Source of the DNA: Terrabacter sp. 28
GTDB lineage: Bacteria; Actinomycetota; Actinomycetes; Actinomycetales; Dermatophilaceae
Direction: 5' to 3'
Length of the DNA stretch: 64,000 nucleotides
Assembly (NCBI GenBank): GCA_000955875.1
Contig: JYOE01000024.1
Coordinates: forward strand, 124,568-188,567
Positions 1-8,502 of the stretch are shown here, piece by piece (the stretch's first letter is position 1; the number at the start of each line of letters is the position of its first letter). Made by a program: the position numbers and the translations under genes. The notes beneath the pieces were generated by a model. That model was not told the origin of the DNA. It worked only from the letters and a program-made list of their open reading frames with translations, and searched no databases.

Positions 1-1
1 C

Positions 2-361
2 GACGGTGTCAAGGACCAGTCCTTCATCGACAACGCCAAGGACGCCGCCGAGGGCACGATCATCACCTGCCCCTGCGTCCCCGCCGACGTCGCTCCCGAC
101 TTCCAGAAGGCGTACAAGGCGAAGTACAACGAGGACCCGAACACCTACTCGGGTGAGGGCTACGACGCCGCCACGATCCTGCTCGACGGCATCGCGGCCG
201 GCAAGGACCGCAAGACCATGCTCGACTTCGTGAAGTCCTACGACAAGAAGGGCGTCACGAAGCAGCTCAAGTTCGACGACAAGGGCGAGTCGGCCGACAT
301 CAAGGTCTTTGCCTACAAGGTCGAGGGCGGCAAGATCGTCGGTAGTGGCGAGATCAAGTAA
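2..361 (+). CDS. livK: Branched-chain amino-acid ABC transporter substrate-binding protein, C-terminal part
   Basis: The window opens inside this gene; 119 residues and the TAA stop are visible. The fragment has the look of the second lobe of a periplasmic-binding-protein-like LivK: a stretch ending in a Tyr-Asp-Ala-Ala helix (SGEGYDAATILLDGIAAGKD) and a final beta-rich segment that closes with the usual V-x-G-G-K-I pattern. It would be a lipoprotein receptor delivering Leu/Ile/Val or a related substrate to the LivHMGF importer encoded directly downstream. The N-terminus with signal peptide lies outside the window, so substrate range cannot be judged. Identification leans on the four liv genes that follow. 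Confidence 0.85.
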   Translation, partial: DGVKDQSFIDNAKDAAEGTIITCPCVPADVAPDFQKAYKAKYNEDPNTYSGEGYDAATILLDGIAAGKDRKTMLDFVKSYDKKGVTKQLKFDDKGESADIKVFAYKVEGGKIVGSGEIK

Positions 362-380
362 CGCGTTCGTCATCGAAAGG

Positions 381-411
381 GGGCGGTCGGAGCAGTAGGC
401 TCCGACCGCCC
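381..411 (+). terminator. Hairpin between livK and livH (partial terminator or mRNA stabiliser)
   Basis: A perfect 13-bp stem (381-393 with 399-411) closes a 5-nt loop AGTAG 20 nt after the livK stop. No T-run follows. In binding-protein transporter operons such a hairpin usually keeps receptor mRNA more abundant than permease mRNA; that role is inference here. Confidence 0.6.
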
Positions 412-471
412 TCGGTCGGTTGACACGCGATCCCTGATCCTGCCCACCGCGCCCGGCCCAGGAGGTCTTGG

Positions 472-1461
472 ATGCAGAACCTGATCGACAACTTCTTCTC
501 GTACACCATCACGGGCCTCACGATCGGGGCGGTCTACGCCCTCGTGGCCCTCGGCTACACCCTCGTCTACGGCGTGCTTCGCCTCATCAACTTCGCCCAC
601 TCCGAAGTGTTCATGTACGGCACGTTCGGGGCCCTCTGGGTCGTCATGCTCCTCGGCGGCAAGCCCGGCGGCAGTGTCGGACAGGTGATCTTCTGGGTGG
701 TCATGATGTTCGTCGCCGCCATGGCGATGTCCGGCCTCATCGCGGTGATCCTCGAGCGCGTGGCCTATCGACCGTTGCGCAAACGCAATGCACCACCGCT
801 CATCGCCCTGATCTCCGCCATCGGTGCCTCGTTCGTGCTTGCCGAGCTCATGGGCCTGCGCAGCCGGGTCGCCGGCTGGGTGGGCCTCGACGACACGCTG
901 CGTGAGTACGTCCGCAACTCACGCAACAACGCCGGCCTCCCGTCGATCATCTCGCCCCAGCCGATCTTCTCGGTCGGCGGCTACAACGTGACGAACGTCG
1001 ACCTCATCGTCATCATCGGCGCCATCGCGATCATGGTCGTCCTCGACCAGTTCGTGAAGCGGTCGCGCCTCGGCCGCGGCATCCGGGCCGTGGCCATGGA
1101 CCCCGAGGCCGCGGCCCTCATGGGCGTCAACCGGGACCGCGTCATCCAGGTGACGTTTCTCGTCGGTGGTGTCATGGCCGGCGCAGCCGCGGTCTTCTAC
1201 ATGCTGAAGATCGGCATCACGCGCTACGACGCGGGCTTCATCCTCGGCGTCAAGGCGTTCACCGCCGCCGTGCTCGGCGGTATCGGCAACCTCCGTGGCG
1301 CCCTGCTCGGCGGCTTCATCCTCGGACTGGCCGAGAACTACGGCTCGGCCGTCGTCGGCTCGCAGTGGAAGGACGTCGTGGCGTTCGTCCTCCTCGTCCT
1401 GATCCTGCTCGTGCGACCCACCGGCCTGCTCGGTGAGTCCCTCGGAAAGGCGCGCGCATGA
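472..1461 (+). CDS. livH: Branched-chain amino-acid ABC transporter permease LivH
   Basis: This 329-residue, very hydrophobic protein has the length and motif order of LivH. The N-terminal GLTIGAVYALVALGYTLVYG followed by RLINFAHSEVFMYG is the family hallmark, and AVLGGIGNLRGALLGGFILG near residues 265-285 is the cytoplasmic coupling region that docks on the LivG/LivF ATPases. It is an inner-membrane permease half that pairs with LivM. AGGAGG lies 9 nt upstream of the ATG. The last four bases overlap livM (ATGA), so the two subunits are translationally coupled, as expected for a heterodimer. Confidence 0.93.
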   Translation: MQNLIDNFFSYTITGLTIGAVYALVALGYTLVYGVLRLINFAHSEVFMYGTFGALWVVMLLGGKPGGSVGQVIFWVVMMFVAAMAMSGLIAVILERVAYRPLRKRNAPPLIALISAIGASFVLAELMGLRSRVAGWVGLDDTLREYVRNSRNNAGLPSIISPQPIFSVGGYNVTNVDLIVIIGAIAIMVVLDQFVKRSRLGRGIRAVAMDPEAAALMGVNRDRVIQVTFLVGGVMAGAAAVFYMLKIGITRYDAGFILGVKAFTAAVLGGIGNLRGALLGGFILGLAENYGSAVVGSQWKDVVAFVLLVLILLVRPTGLLGESLGKARA

Positions 1462-2606
1462 GCACCTCCACAGGCACCGCAGCCTCCACCAAGCAGCGCA
1501 GGCTGGGTTTCAAGGAGCGGGTCAACAACCTGCCCCGTGCGGTGAAGATCCTCCTCTGGGTCGTCTTCGCCGTGTTCCTCTTCATGCTGCCGCTGCTCAA
1601 CATCCCGTTCATCACGACCGAGGGCTCGGACTTCGGCGGCGTCCTCTTCACCGTCGCCACGTACGTCCTGGTGGCTCTCGGCCTCAACATCGTCGTGGGC
1701 TACGCGGGACTGCTCGACCTCGGCTATGTCGGGTTCTACGCCATCGGTGCCTACACCGTCGGTGTCCTGAGCGCCGAGCACGCCAAGCTGTCGTGGGTCG
1801 TCGTCGTCCCGATCGCCATCGTCGTGGCGATGGTCTCGGGCGTCGTGCTCGGCGCACCGACGCTGCGCGTCCGCGGAGACTACCTCGCCATCGTGACGCT
1901 CGGCTTCGGCGAGATCGTGCGCCTGACGCTCGTCAACAGCGAGTGGCTCGGGGCCTCCCGAGGCATCTCCGACATCCCGAAGCCGCCCGGCGTCGAGCTG
2001 TTCGAGGTGCCGAGCATCGACTGGAGCAGCGGTGCCCCGGTCGTCGACCTCGACACGACGTCGACCTTCCTCAAGTTCGGCATCACCGACTTCGTCCCCT
2101 ACTACTGGCTGGCGCTCGGCGTCATCGCGCTCGTGCTCCTCTTCGACATCCTCGTCAAGAGCAGCCGGGTCGGTCGTGCCTGGGAGGCCACCCGCGAGGA
2201 CGAGGACGCCGCAGAGCTGATGGGCGTGCCCACCTTCCGGTTCAAGCTGCTCGCCTTCGCGCTCGGCGCCGCCATCGGTGGCCTCTCGGGTGCGCTCTTC
2301 GCGACGAAGGCCGGCTTCATCAACCCGCAGAGCTTCGAGCTGCTGCTGTCGATCCTCTTCATCGCGGCCGTCGTCGTGGGTGGTGCCGGCAACCGCTGGG
2401 GCGTCATCGTCGGAGCGATCGTCGTGGCGTACTTCCCCGAGCGCTTCCGCGAGTTCGCGGACTTCCGCGTGCTGGTGTTCGGCTTGGCGCTGATGCTGCT
2501 CGCGATCTTCCGTCCACAGGGCCTGCTGCCACCACGGCGCACCGTCCGCGCCAAGCGCGCCGACGCCCGACAGGCCGTCCTCGAGGAAGGAGAAGCCAGT
2601 GCCTGA
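1458..2606 (+). CDS. livM: Branched-chain amino-acid ABC transporter permease LivM
   Basis: A 382-residue permease starting inside the livH stop (ATGA). After a basic cytoplasmic N-terminus it shows the LivM signature around residues 74-97, ALGLNIVVGYAGLLDLGYVG, and a late GAGNRWGVIVGA coupling segment near residue 310, ending in a basic tail after IFRPQGLLPPRR. It forms the second half of the membrane channel with LivH. The stop overlaps the start of livG by 8 nt, continuing the chain of coupled liv genes. Confidence 0.93.
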   Translation: MSTSTGTAASTKQRRLGFKERVNNLPRAVKILLWVVFAVFLFMLPLLNIPFITTEGSDFGGVLFTVATYVLVALGLNIVVGYAGLLDLGYVGFYAIGAYTVGVLSAEHAKLSWVVVVPIAIVVAMVSGVVLGAPTLRVRGDYLAIVTLGFGEIVRLTLVNSEWLGASRGISDIPKPPGVELFEVPSIDWSSGAPVVDLDTTSTFLKFGITDFVPYYWLALGVIALVLLFDILVKSSRVGRAWEATREDEDAAELMGVPTFRFKLLAFALGAAIGGLSGALFATKAGFINPQSFELLLSILFIAAVVVGGAGNRWGVIVGAIVVAYFPERFREFADFRVLVFGLALMLLAIFRPQGLLPPRRTVRAKRADARQAVLEEGEASA

Positions 2607-3618
2607 GTCGACCGAGCCCAACCGGCCCGACACCAGTGCGGAGTCCACGGCCCAGACCACGCCGGAGGCGACAGCGGAGCCGACGGCGGCAGCCGCTGCC
2701 GACGACGCCACGACCCGACCGGCGGTCACGCCGACCACCGACGCCACGGCGCCGCTGGCCGACCCCGCCGACGAGGTCACCGAGATCAACCCCGATGTCG
2801 ACATCACCCCCGACGACATCGGCGTGCCCGAGGTCGCCGAGGGTGAGCGCCTCCTCGAGGTCGACGACGTGACCCTGCGCTTCGGCGGCGTCGTGGCCCT
2901 CAACGAGGTCAGCTTCCACATCAACAAGGGCGAGATCCTCGGCCTCATCGGGCCCAACGGTGCCGGCAAGACGACGTGCTTCAACGTCATGACCGGCGTC
3001 TACCAGCCGACCTCGGGTGGCATCCGCTACCTCGGCAAGCCGCTGGGCAAGCGCAAGAAGTTCCAGATCACCAAGCTGGGCATCGCGCGCACGTTCCAGA
3101 ACATCCGTCTCTTCGCCAACATGACGGCCCTCGAGAACGTCCTCGTCGGGGTCGATGCGCACCACAGCACCGGAATCGGCGCGGCCATGTTCCGCCTGCC
3201 GAAGCACCGGCGCGAGGAGGCGCAGGGCTACGCCCGCGCCATGGAGCTGCTCACGTTCATGGGACTCGACGGCAAGGCCGACGAGCTCGCGCGCAACCTC
3301 CCGTACGGCGACCAGCGTCGTCTCGAGATCGCGCGCGCGCTGGCCACCAGCCCGCAGCTGCTCTGCCTCGACGAGCCGGCGGCCGGCTTCAACCCGGCGG
3401 AGAAGGCCAAGCTCATGGAGCTGATCCGGACCATCCGCGACCAGGGCTACACGGTCCTGCTCATCGAGCACGACATGAAGCTCGTCATGGGCGTCACCGA
3501 CCGGATCGTCGTGCTGGAGTTCGGCCGCAAGATCGCCGAGGGCTCGCCCGCGGAGATCCGCGACAACCCGGCGGTCATCGCCGCCTACCTTGGAGTTGAT
3601 GAAGAAGATGCTTCTTGA
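2599..3618 (+). CDS. livG: Branched-chain amino-acid ABC transporter ATPase LivG, with N-terminal extension
   Basis: ATPase of the liv importer. The ABC domain begins near residue 83 (ERLLEVDDVTLRFGG); Walker A is GPNGAGKT at about 118-125, the signature region reads YGDQRRLEIARAL and Walker B is LLCLDEPAAG, all typical of LivG. The preceding 82 residues are Thr/Ala/Pro/Asp-rich, low in complexity and probably disordered; canonical LivG (about 255 residues) lacks them. The GTG at 2599 sits behind GAAGGAGAAG, a good ribosome site overlapping the end of livM, so the extension is probably real. No internal start near residue 80 is obviously better. It overlaps livF. Confidence 0.9.
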   Translation: MPESTEPNRPDTSAESTAQTTPEATAEPTAAAAADDATTRPAVTPTTDATAPLADPADEVTEINPDVDITPDDIGVPEVAEGERLLEVDDVTLRFGGVVALNEVSFHINKGEILGLIGPNGAGKTTCFNVMTGVYQPTSGGIRYLGKPLGKRKKFQITKLGIARTFQNIRLFANMTALENVLVGVDAHHSTGIGAAMFRLPKHRREEAQGYARAMELLTFMGLDGKADELARNLPYGDQRRLEIARALATSPQLLCLDEPAAGFNPAEKAKLMELIRTIRDQGYTVLLIEHDMKLVMGVTDRIVVLEFGRKIAEGSPAEIRDNPAVIAAYLGVDEEDAS

Positions 3619-4327
3619 GGTCAACGGCCTGTGCGTCAACTACGGGCGCATCGAGGCCATCCGCGACATCAGCTTCACCGTCGACGAGGGTGAGATCGTC
3701 ACCCTCATCGGCGCCAACGGTGCGGGCAAGACGACGACGATGAAGACCGTGTCGGGCCTGCGCCCGGTGCGGGCCGGCTCGATCATGTTCAACGGCAAGG
3801 ACATCACGCACACGCCGTCTCACGAGCGGCCCGTGCTGGGCATCTCGCAGTCACCCGAGGGTCGCGGCTGCTTCGTCGGCATGACCGTGATGGAGAACCT
3901 CGAGATGGGCACCTACGCCCGACCCGACCGCAAGACGAAGGCCGTCAAGGACGACCTCGCCCGGGTCTTCGAGCTCTTCCCGCGGCTCAAGGAGCGCAGC
4001 AACCAGGCGGCCGGCTCGATGTCCGGAGGAGAGCAGCAGATGCTGGCGATGGGGCGGGCCCTCATGGCCAAGCCGAAGCTGCTGCTCCTCGACGAGCCGT
4101 CGATGGGTCTCGCACCCAAGCTGATCCAGCAGATCTTCGACATCGTCACCGAGATCAACAGCCAGGGCACGACGGTGCTGCTCGTCGAGCAGAACGCCGC
4201 GCAGGCGCTCAAGCGCTCGCACCGCGCCTACATCCTCGAGACGGGCGAGATCGTCCGCGAGGGCACGGGCAAGGAGCTGGCGGCCGATCCCGCGGTCAAG
4301 GCGGCATACCTCGGCGGCGACGTCTAG
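3599..4327 (+). CDS. livF: Branched-chain amino-acid ABC transporter ATPase LivF
   Basis: Second ATPase of the liv importer, about 242 residues. Walker A GANGAGKTT begins near residue 38, the signature is MSGGEQQML and Walker B is LLLLDEPSMGLAP, the usual LivF set. The start is uncertain: TTG 3590, ATG 3599 and ATG 3608 are in frame. I chose 3599 because GGAG lies just upstream and it gives a normal-length N-terminus (MKKMLLEVNGLCVNYG). It overlaps the end of livG by 20 nt. A strong terminator 27 nt after the stop ends the operon. Confidence 0.92.
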   Translation: MKKMLLEVNGLCVNYGRIEAIRDISFTVDEGEIVTLIGANGAGKTTTMKTVSGLRPVRAGSIMFNGKDITHTPSHERPVLGISQSPEGRGCFVGMTVMENLEMGTYARPDRKTKAVKDDLARVFELFPRLKERSNQAAGSMSGGEQQMLAMGRALMAKPKLLLLDEPSMGLAPKLIQQIFDIVTEINSQGTTVLLVEQNAAQALKRSHRAYILETGEIVREGTGKELAADPAVKAAYLGGDV

Positions 4328-4354
4328 GTCGGCCGGACACCTGCGGAATCCGAA

Positions 4355-4393
4355 GGCGGGGCGTCACGAACCGGTCGTGACGCCCCGCCCTTT
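4355..4393 (+). terminator. Rho-independent terminator of the liv operon
   Basis: A perfect 15-bp GC-rich stem (4355-4369 with 4375-4389) closes a 5-nt loop ACCGG and is followed by CTTT. It lies directly after livF and before the next promoter. Confidence 0.85.
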
Positions 4394-4481
4394 CGTGTCG
4401 CGACCGTGCATAACCCTTCCGCAGCGACGTCGTTGGTCGTAGTGTCTGCCGGGTGACCTCGGGGCAGGAACAGGAGGGATG

Positions 4482-5075
4482 ATGGGTCGATCGACCGTGT
4501 CGGTGCAGCGGGTGGACGAGAGCCTGCACTCGCAGTTCATCGAGCTGTGGATCACGCACCGCATCGAGGGTGGCACCACCCCCGAGGCCGCGCAGCGGCT
4601 GGCACTCGACGGCACCTTGCGAACTGCCTTGCAGCGCAACGACATCTGCGCCTTTATCGCATCGGTGGACGGCCGCCCTCGCGGCTACGTCGTGCTGGCC
4701 GACTCGACGCGCAGCCTTCTCGTCGACTCGCCCTGCGTGTCGATCGACATGCTCTACGTGCACCCCGAGTTCCGGCGCCAGGGCGTCGGGCGGGCGCTGC
4801 TCACCGCCGCCAGCAGGTATGCCGACCGGCAGGGCTGCGAGCACCTCGCGAGTGCCGTGCCCGCGGGCGACCGCGACGCGAACCGTTTCTTCGCCCGGCT
4901 GGGCTTCGCGCCCGAGACGGTGCGGCGGGTGGCTTCGGCGGCCACGCTGCAGCGCAAGCTGGCGGGGGAGACGAGGCCCGGCCCGCAGCGGGTCACGCTC
5001 GACCTGCTGCAGCGGCGGCGTGACCTGCGCTCCCGCACCCGTGCCACGCGGCACGACCCGAAGATCGCCGGCTGA
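4482..5075 (+). CDS. GNAT family N-acetyltransferase
   Basis: A 197-residue protein with one GNAT fold. The acetyl-CoA pyrophosphate-binding motif RRQGVGRALL lies near residue 98, preceded by the beta-4 strand SIDMLYVHPEF and followed by the D-ANRFFARLGF motif B. The substrate is unknown. The tail after residue 150 is basic (RRRDLRSRTRATR) and may bind nucleic acid or be disordered. AGGAGG ends 4 nt before ATG 4482; ATG 4479 is the alternative. A possible promoter is TTCCGC (4417) with TAGTGT (4440-4445). The predicted transcript would begin at a GTG (4453) that opens a 9-codon reading frame whose TGA overlaps the gene's start, so a small leader ORF is possible. Confidence 0.8.
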   Translation: MGRSTVSVQRVDESLHSQFIELWITHRIEGGTTPEAAQRLALDGTLRTALQRNDICAFIASVDGRPRGYVVLADSTRSLLVDSPCVSIDMLYVHPEFRRQGVGRALLTAASRYADRQGCEHLASAVPAGDRDANRFFARLGFAPETVRRVASAATLQRKLAGETRPGPQRVTLDLLQRRRDLRSRTRATRHDPKIAG

Positions 5076-5098
5076 CCCCGTCGCGCTGACCCCGTCGC
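5071..5098. repeat. 14-bp perfect tandem duplication over a stop codon
   Basis: GCTGACCCCGTCGC occurs twice in a row (5071-5084 and 5085-5098). The first copy supplies the TGA of the acetyltransferase gene. It looks like a simple slippage duplication with no coding effect. Confidence 0.8.
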
Positions 5099-5126
5099 GC
5101 TGGGCCCGACCGCCCGGCCGCCCGGC

Positions 5127-5567
5127 TCAGGCGCCGGGGGCCGCGTCGCGCAGCAGGCAGGTGATCCGCGACGTGCAGATGCGGCGGTCGTCCTCGTCGG
5201 TGACGACGACCTCGTAGCTGACGAGGGTGCGGCCGGCGCTGAGCAGCGTGGCCGTGCCGGTGACGACGCCGGTGCGAGCGGCTCGGTGGTGGGTGGCGTT
5301 GATGTCGAGACCGACGGCGACCCGGCCCGGACCGGCGTGCAGCTGCGCGCCGATCGACCCCAGCGACTCGGCGAGCACGACGCTGGCACCCCCGTGGAGC
5401 AGGCCGTAGGGCTGGGTGTTTCCCAGGACCGGCATCGTCGCGACGAGCCGCTCCGGCGTCGCCTCGACGATCTCGATCTGCATGCGCTCGAGGAGCGTGC
5501 CCTCGGCCATGGAGCGCATGGCGTCGACGTGCGTGCCGGTCGTCTGGTCGGTCGTCGGTTCGGTCAT
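5127..5567 (-). CDS. PaaI-type hotdog-fold thioesterase
   Basis: A 146-residue hotdog protein on the minus strand. The sequence contains GLLHGGASVVLAESLGS, the helix start typical of PaaI/YbdB-type acyl-CoA thioesterases (His-Gly-Gly followed by the catalytic Glu in A-E-S), and LDINATHHRAARTGVVTGTA, the second conserved strand. It probably hydrolyses an aryl- or acyl-CoA. The ATG at 5567 was chosen because the homologous region starts some 30 residues later and upstream sequence is non-coding. It is divergent from polA, with the two starts 88 nt apart. Confidence 0.85.
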   Translation of the reverse strand: MTEPTTDQTTGTHVDAMRSMAEGTLLERMQIEIVEATPERLVATMPVLGNTQPYGLLHGGASVVLAESLGSIGAQLHAGPGRVAVGLDINATHHRAARTGVVTGTATLLSAGRTLVSYEVVVTDEDDRRICTSRITCLLRDAAPGA

Positions 5568-5625
5568 GGACGGGATCGTATGCCGCCCTGCCGCCCGTCG
5601 CGTCGCAGCCGTGCCCCGGCTCACG

Positions 5626-5648
5626 GCGTCGGTGGCCGCCACTAGGGT
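5626..5648 (+). promoter_or_regulatory. RecA-NDp (PafBC-type) DNA-damage promoter of polA
   Basis: GCGTCGGTG (5626-5634), exactly 8 nt, then TAGGGT (5643-5648). The published mycobacterial RecA-NDp consensus, as I recall it, is TTGTCRGTG-N8-TANNNT; seven of nine upstream bases match with exact spacing. The -10 is 6 nt before the polA GTG, so the mRNA is probably leaderless. Sister sites precede uvrB, uvrA and uvrC. Confidence 0.6.
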
Positions 5649-5654
5649 TGCGGT

Positions 5655-8330
5655 GTGAGCCGACTTCTCCTCCTCGACGGACACTCCCTGGCCTATCGCG
5701 CGTTCTTCGCGCTCCCCGCCGAGAACTTCTCGACGGTCACCGGCCAGCACACCAACGCCGTCTACGGCTTCACCTCGATGCTCATCAACATGCTGCGCGA
5801 CGAGCAGCCGACGCACGTCGTGGTCGCCTTCGACAAGTCGCGCCAGACGTTCCGCACCGAGCAGTACGCCGAGTACAAGGCGGGTCGGGCGCGCACGCCC
5901 GACGAGTTCTCCGGCCAGCTGCCCCTGGTCAAGGAGGTCCTCGACGCGCTGCGCATCACGCACGTCGAGCTGGAGGGCTTCGAGGCCGACGACATCATCG
6001 CGACGATCGCCACCGACGCCGACGCCCAGGGGGCCGAGGTGCTCATCTGCTCCGGCGACCGCGACACGTTCCAGCTCGTCTCCGACAACGTGACGATCCT
6101 CTACCCGGTGCGCGGTGTGTCCGAGGTGTGGCGCATGGGGCCGGCGCAGGTCGAGGAGAAGTACGGCGTGCCGCCGACCCGCTACAGCGACCTCGCGGCG
6201 ATGGTCGGCGAGACCTCCGACAACCTCCCCGGTGTGCCCGGCGTCGGCCCCAAGACGGCCGCGAAGTGGATCACCCAGTTCGGCGGCCTCGAGGGGATCG
6301 TCGCGGGTGTCGACCAGATCAAGGGCAAGGCGGGCGACTCGCTCCGCGAGCACCTCGACCAGGTGCTGCGCAACCGGCGCCTCAACCAGCTCGTCAAGGA
6401 CGCCCCGGTCGGGGTCGGCCTCGCCGACCTCGAGCGCCACCAGTGGGCCCGCGAGGAGGTGCACGAGGTCTTCGACCGCCTCGAGTTCCGGGTGCTGCGC
6501 GACCGGCTCTTCGCGGAGGTCGAGGCGAGCGAGCCCGAGGCCGAGTCCGGCTTCGAGGTCGACGGGTCGGTGCTCGAGCCGGCGCAGGTGCCCGACTGGG
6601 TGGCCGAGCACCTGCCGGCGGGGGAGCGCGCGGCGCTCTCGGTCACCGGCACGTGGGCGCGGGGCACCGGCGACGCGACCGGCCTGGCCATCGCCTCGCC
6701 CGACGGTGCGGCGGCCTGGGTCGACCTGACGACGCTGACGCCCGAGGGTGAGACCTCGATCGCCTCCTGGCTCGAGGACCCTGCGCGCCCCAAGGCGATG
6801 CACGACGCGAAGGGGCCGATCGAGGCCCTGACCGCACGTGGTCTCACGCTCGCCGGGCTGACCAGCGACACCCAGCTGGCGGCATACCTCGTCAAGCCCG
6901 ACCAGCGCACCTACCATCTCGACGACCTCGTGCTGCGCCACCTCAAGCGCGAACTGAGCGGCACGAGCACCGCCGACGGCCAGGGGATGCTCGACTTCGG
7001 CGGCGACGCCGACGAGAAGGCCGCCCAGCAGGAGATGGTGCGGGCCACGGCCGTGCGCGACCTCGCGGTGGTGCTCGACGAGCAGGTGGCGGCCACGGGT
7101 GGCGCCGAGCTGCTCGCCGAGGTCGAGCTGCCGCTCGTCGACGTGCTCGCCCGCATGGAACGCACCGGCATCGCCGTGGACGTCACGGGGCTCGACGAGC
7201 TCGAGAAGGACTTCGCGGCCAAGGTCGCGGGAGCCCAGCAGGACGCCTGGGACGCCATCGGCGGCGAGAAGATCAACCTCGGCTCGCCCAAGCAGCTGCA
7301 GGAGGTGCTCTTCGGCACCCTCGGCATGCCCAAGACGAAGAAGACGAAGACCGGCTACACGACCGACGCCGACGCCCTCAACGACCTCTTCGCCAAGACC
7401 GAGCACCCGTTCCTCGAGGCCCTGCTGCGCCACCGCGACTCGGCGCGGCTGCGCGTCACCGTCGAGGGCCTGCAGAAGTCGGTGGCCGACGACGGCCGCA
7501 TCCACACCACCTACCTCCAGACGATCGCGGCCACGGGTCGCCTCAGCTCCACCGAGCCGAACCTCCAGAACGTCCCGATCCGCACCGAGGAGGGGCGCCG
7601 CATCCGCGAGCTCTTCGTCGTCGGCGACGGCTACGAGGCGCTCATGTCGGCCGACTACTCCCAGATCGAGATGCGGGTCATGGCCCACCTGTCCGGCGAC
7701 GAGGGACTCATCGAGGCCTTCCGCACCGGCGAGGACCTCCACAAGTACGTCGGGTCCAAGGTCTTCGGCGTCGAGCCCGACGACGTCACCGCGGCCATGC
7801 GCTCGAAGGTCAAGGCGATGTCCTACGGCCTCGCCTACGGCCTGTCGGCGTTCGGGCTGTCGAAGCAGCTGACCATCAGCACCGAGGAGGCCCGAGGCCT
7901 CATGGACGGCTACTTCGAGCGCTTCGGCGGCGTCAGCGACTACCTCCGCGACGTCGTGGCCGAGGCGCGCGGCACCGGCTACACCGCCACGATGTTCGGC
8001 CGCCGTCGCTACCTGCCCGACCTCACGTCCGACAACCGGCAGCGCCGCGAGATGGCCGAGCGGATGGCCCTCAACGCGCCGATCCAGGGCTCTGCCGCCG
8101 ACATCATGAAGGTTGCCATGATCGGCGTCGACCGGGCCCTGACGACGTCGGGCGCGAGGTCGCGGGTCCTGCTCCAGGTCCACGACGAGCTCGTGCTCGA
8201 GGTGGCCGAGGGCGAGCGCGACGACCTCGAGAAGCTCGTGCGTCACGAGATGGGCAACGCTGCGCCGATGGACGTCCCGCTCGACATCAACGTCGGAGTG
8301 GGCCACTCCTGGCACGACGCCGCCCACTGA
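5655..8330 (+). CDS. polA: DNA polymerase I
   Basis: An 891-residue family A polymerase. It opens with a complete 5'-3' exonuclease domain (LLLDGHSLAYRAFFAL; EGFEADDIIATIA; GDRDTFQLV; GVPGVGPKTAAKW at roughly residues 1-290), followed by a middle domain in place of the proofreading exonuclease, and a polymerase domain with motif A DYSQIEMRV (Asp667), motif B RSKVKAMSYGLAYG and motif C VHDE (842-845). The middle domain shows no DEDD set, so proofreading is probably absent, as in other actinobacterial PolA. It fills repair gaps and removes RNA primers. GTG 5655 lies 6 nt after a TAGGGT -10 and is probably leaderless, within a damage-type promoter. Confidence 0.97.
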   Translation: MSRLLLLDGHSLAYRAFFALPAENFSTVTGQHTNAVYGFTSMLINMLRDEQPTHVVVAFDKSRQTFRTEQYAEYKAGRARTPDEFSGQLPLVKEVLDALRITHVELEGFEADDIIATIATDADAQGAEVLICSGDRDTFQLVSDNVTILYPVRGVSEVWRMGPAQVEEKYGVPPTRYSDLAAMVGETSDNLPGVPGVGPKTAAKWITQFGGLEGIVAGVDQIKGKAGDSLREHLDQVLRNRRLNQLVKDAPVGVGLADLERHQWAREEVHEVFDRLEFRVLRDRLFAEVEASEPEAESGFEVDGSVLEPAQVPDWVAEHLPAGERAALSVTGTWARGTGDATGLAIASPDGAAAWVDLTTLTPEGETSIASWLEDPARPKAMHDAKGPIEALTARGLTLAGLTSDTQLAAYLVKPDQRTYHLDDLVLRHLKRELSGTSTADGQGMLDFGGDADEKAAQQEMVRATAVRDLAVVLDEQVAATGGAELLAEVELPLVDVLARMERTGIAVDVTGLDELEKDFAAKVAGAQQDAWDAIGGEKINLGSPKQLQEVLFGTLGMPKTKKTKTGYTTDADALNDLFAKTEHPFLEALLRHRDSARLRVTVEGLQKSVADDGRIHTTYLQTIAATGRLSSTEPNLQNVPIRTEEGRRIRELFVVGDGYEALMSADYSQIEMRVMAHLSGDEGLIEAFRTGEDLHKYVGSKVFGVEPDDVTAAMRSKVKAMSYGLAYGLSAFGLSKQLTISTEEARGLMDGYFERFGGVSDYLRDVVAEARGTGYTATMFGRRRYLPDLTSDNRQRREMAERMALNAPIQGSAADIMKVAMIGVDRALTTSGARSRVLLQVHDELVLEVAEGERDDLEKLVRHEMGNAAPMDVPLDINVGVGHSWHDAAH

Positions 8331-8460
8331 CCGACGGCGCCCAACACCTCTGCATACCCGATCCCTTCGTCCGATAGGTCACGTTTCGGCAACGGCGACC
8401 CTCGCAGGCCTCCGCCGGCTCGCGCTGGGGGCCGAGTGTCTGCATACTGCTCGGTAACTT

Positions 8461-8488
8461 GCACCCACCAACGGAGGTGGGTGCTTTT
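8461..8488 (+). terminator. Hairpin with T-tract directly in front of a ribosome-binding site
   Basis: A 9-bp perfect stem (8461-8469 with 8476-8484), a 6-nt loop AACGGA and TTTT (8485-8488). The GAGG Shine-Dalgarno of the next gene begins at 8494. It may terminate polA transcription from 131 nt upstream, or act as an attenuator if the next gene's promoter is CATACT near 8441-8446. The rest of 8331-8460 shows nothing I recognise. Confidence 0.6.
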
Positions 8489-8502
8489 ACTGTGAGGTGG
8501 AC

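Noticed and set aside
1338..2990. Minus-strand 550-codon frame opposite livM/livG
   Set aside because: Composition is Asp/Glu/Arg/His-rich without any domain, the mark of an antisense shadow; livM and livG are intact on the plus strand.
5568..8327. A very long minus-strand open frame opposite polA, continuous with the thioesterase frame
   Set aside because: It is the usual antisense shadow of a high-GC gene; the plus strand encodes an intact PolA with all motifs. Only the part from 5567 to 5127 is real.
8331..8502. A 6C RNA or other named actinobacterial small RNA between polA and the next gene
   Set aside because: Only one hairpin is present and it lacks the two C-rich loops of 6C RNA.
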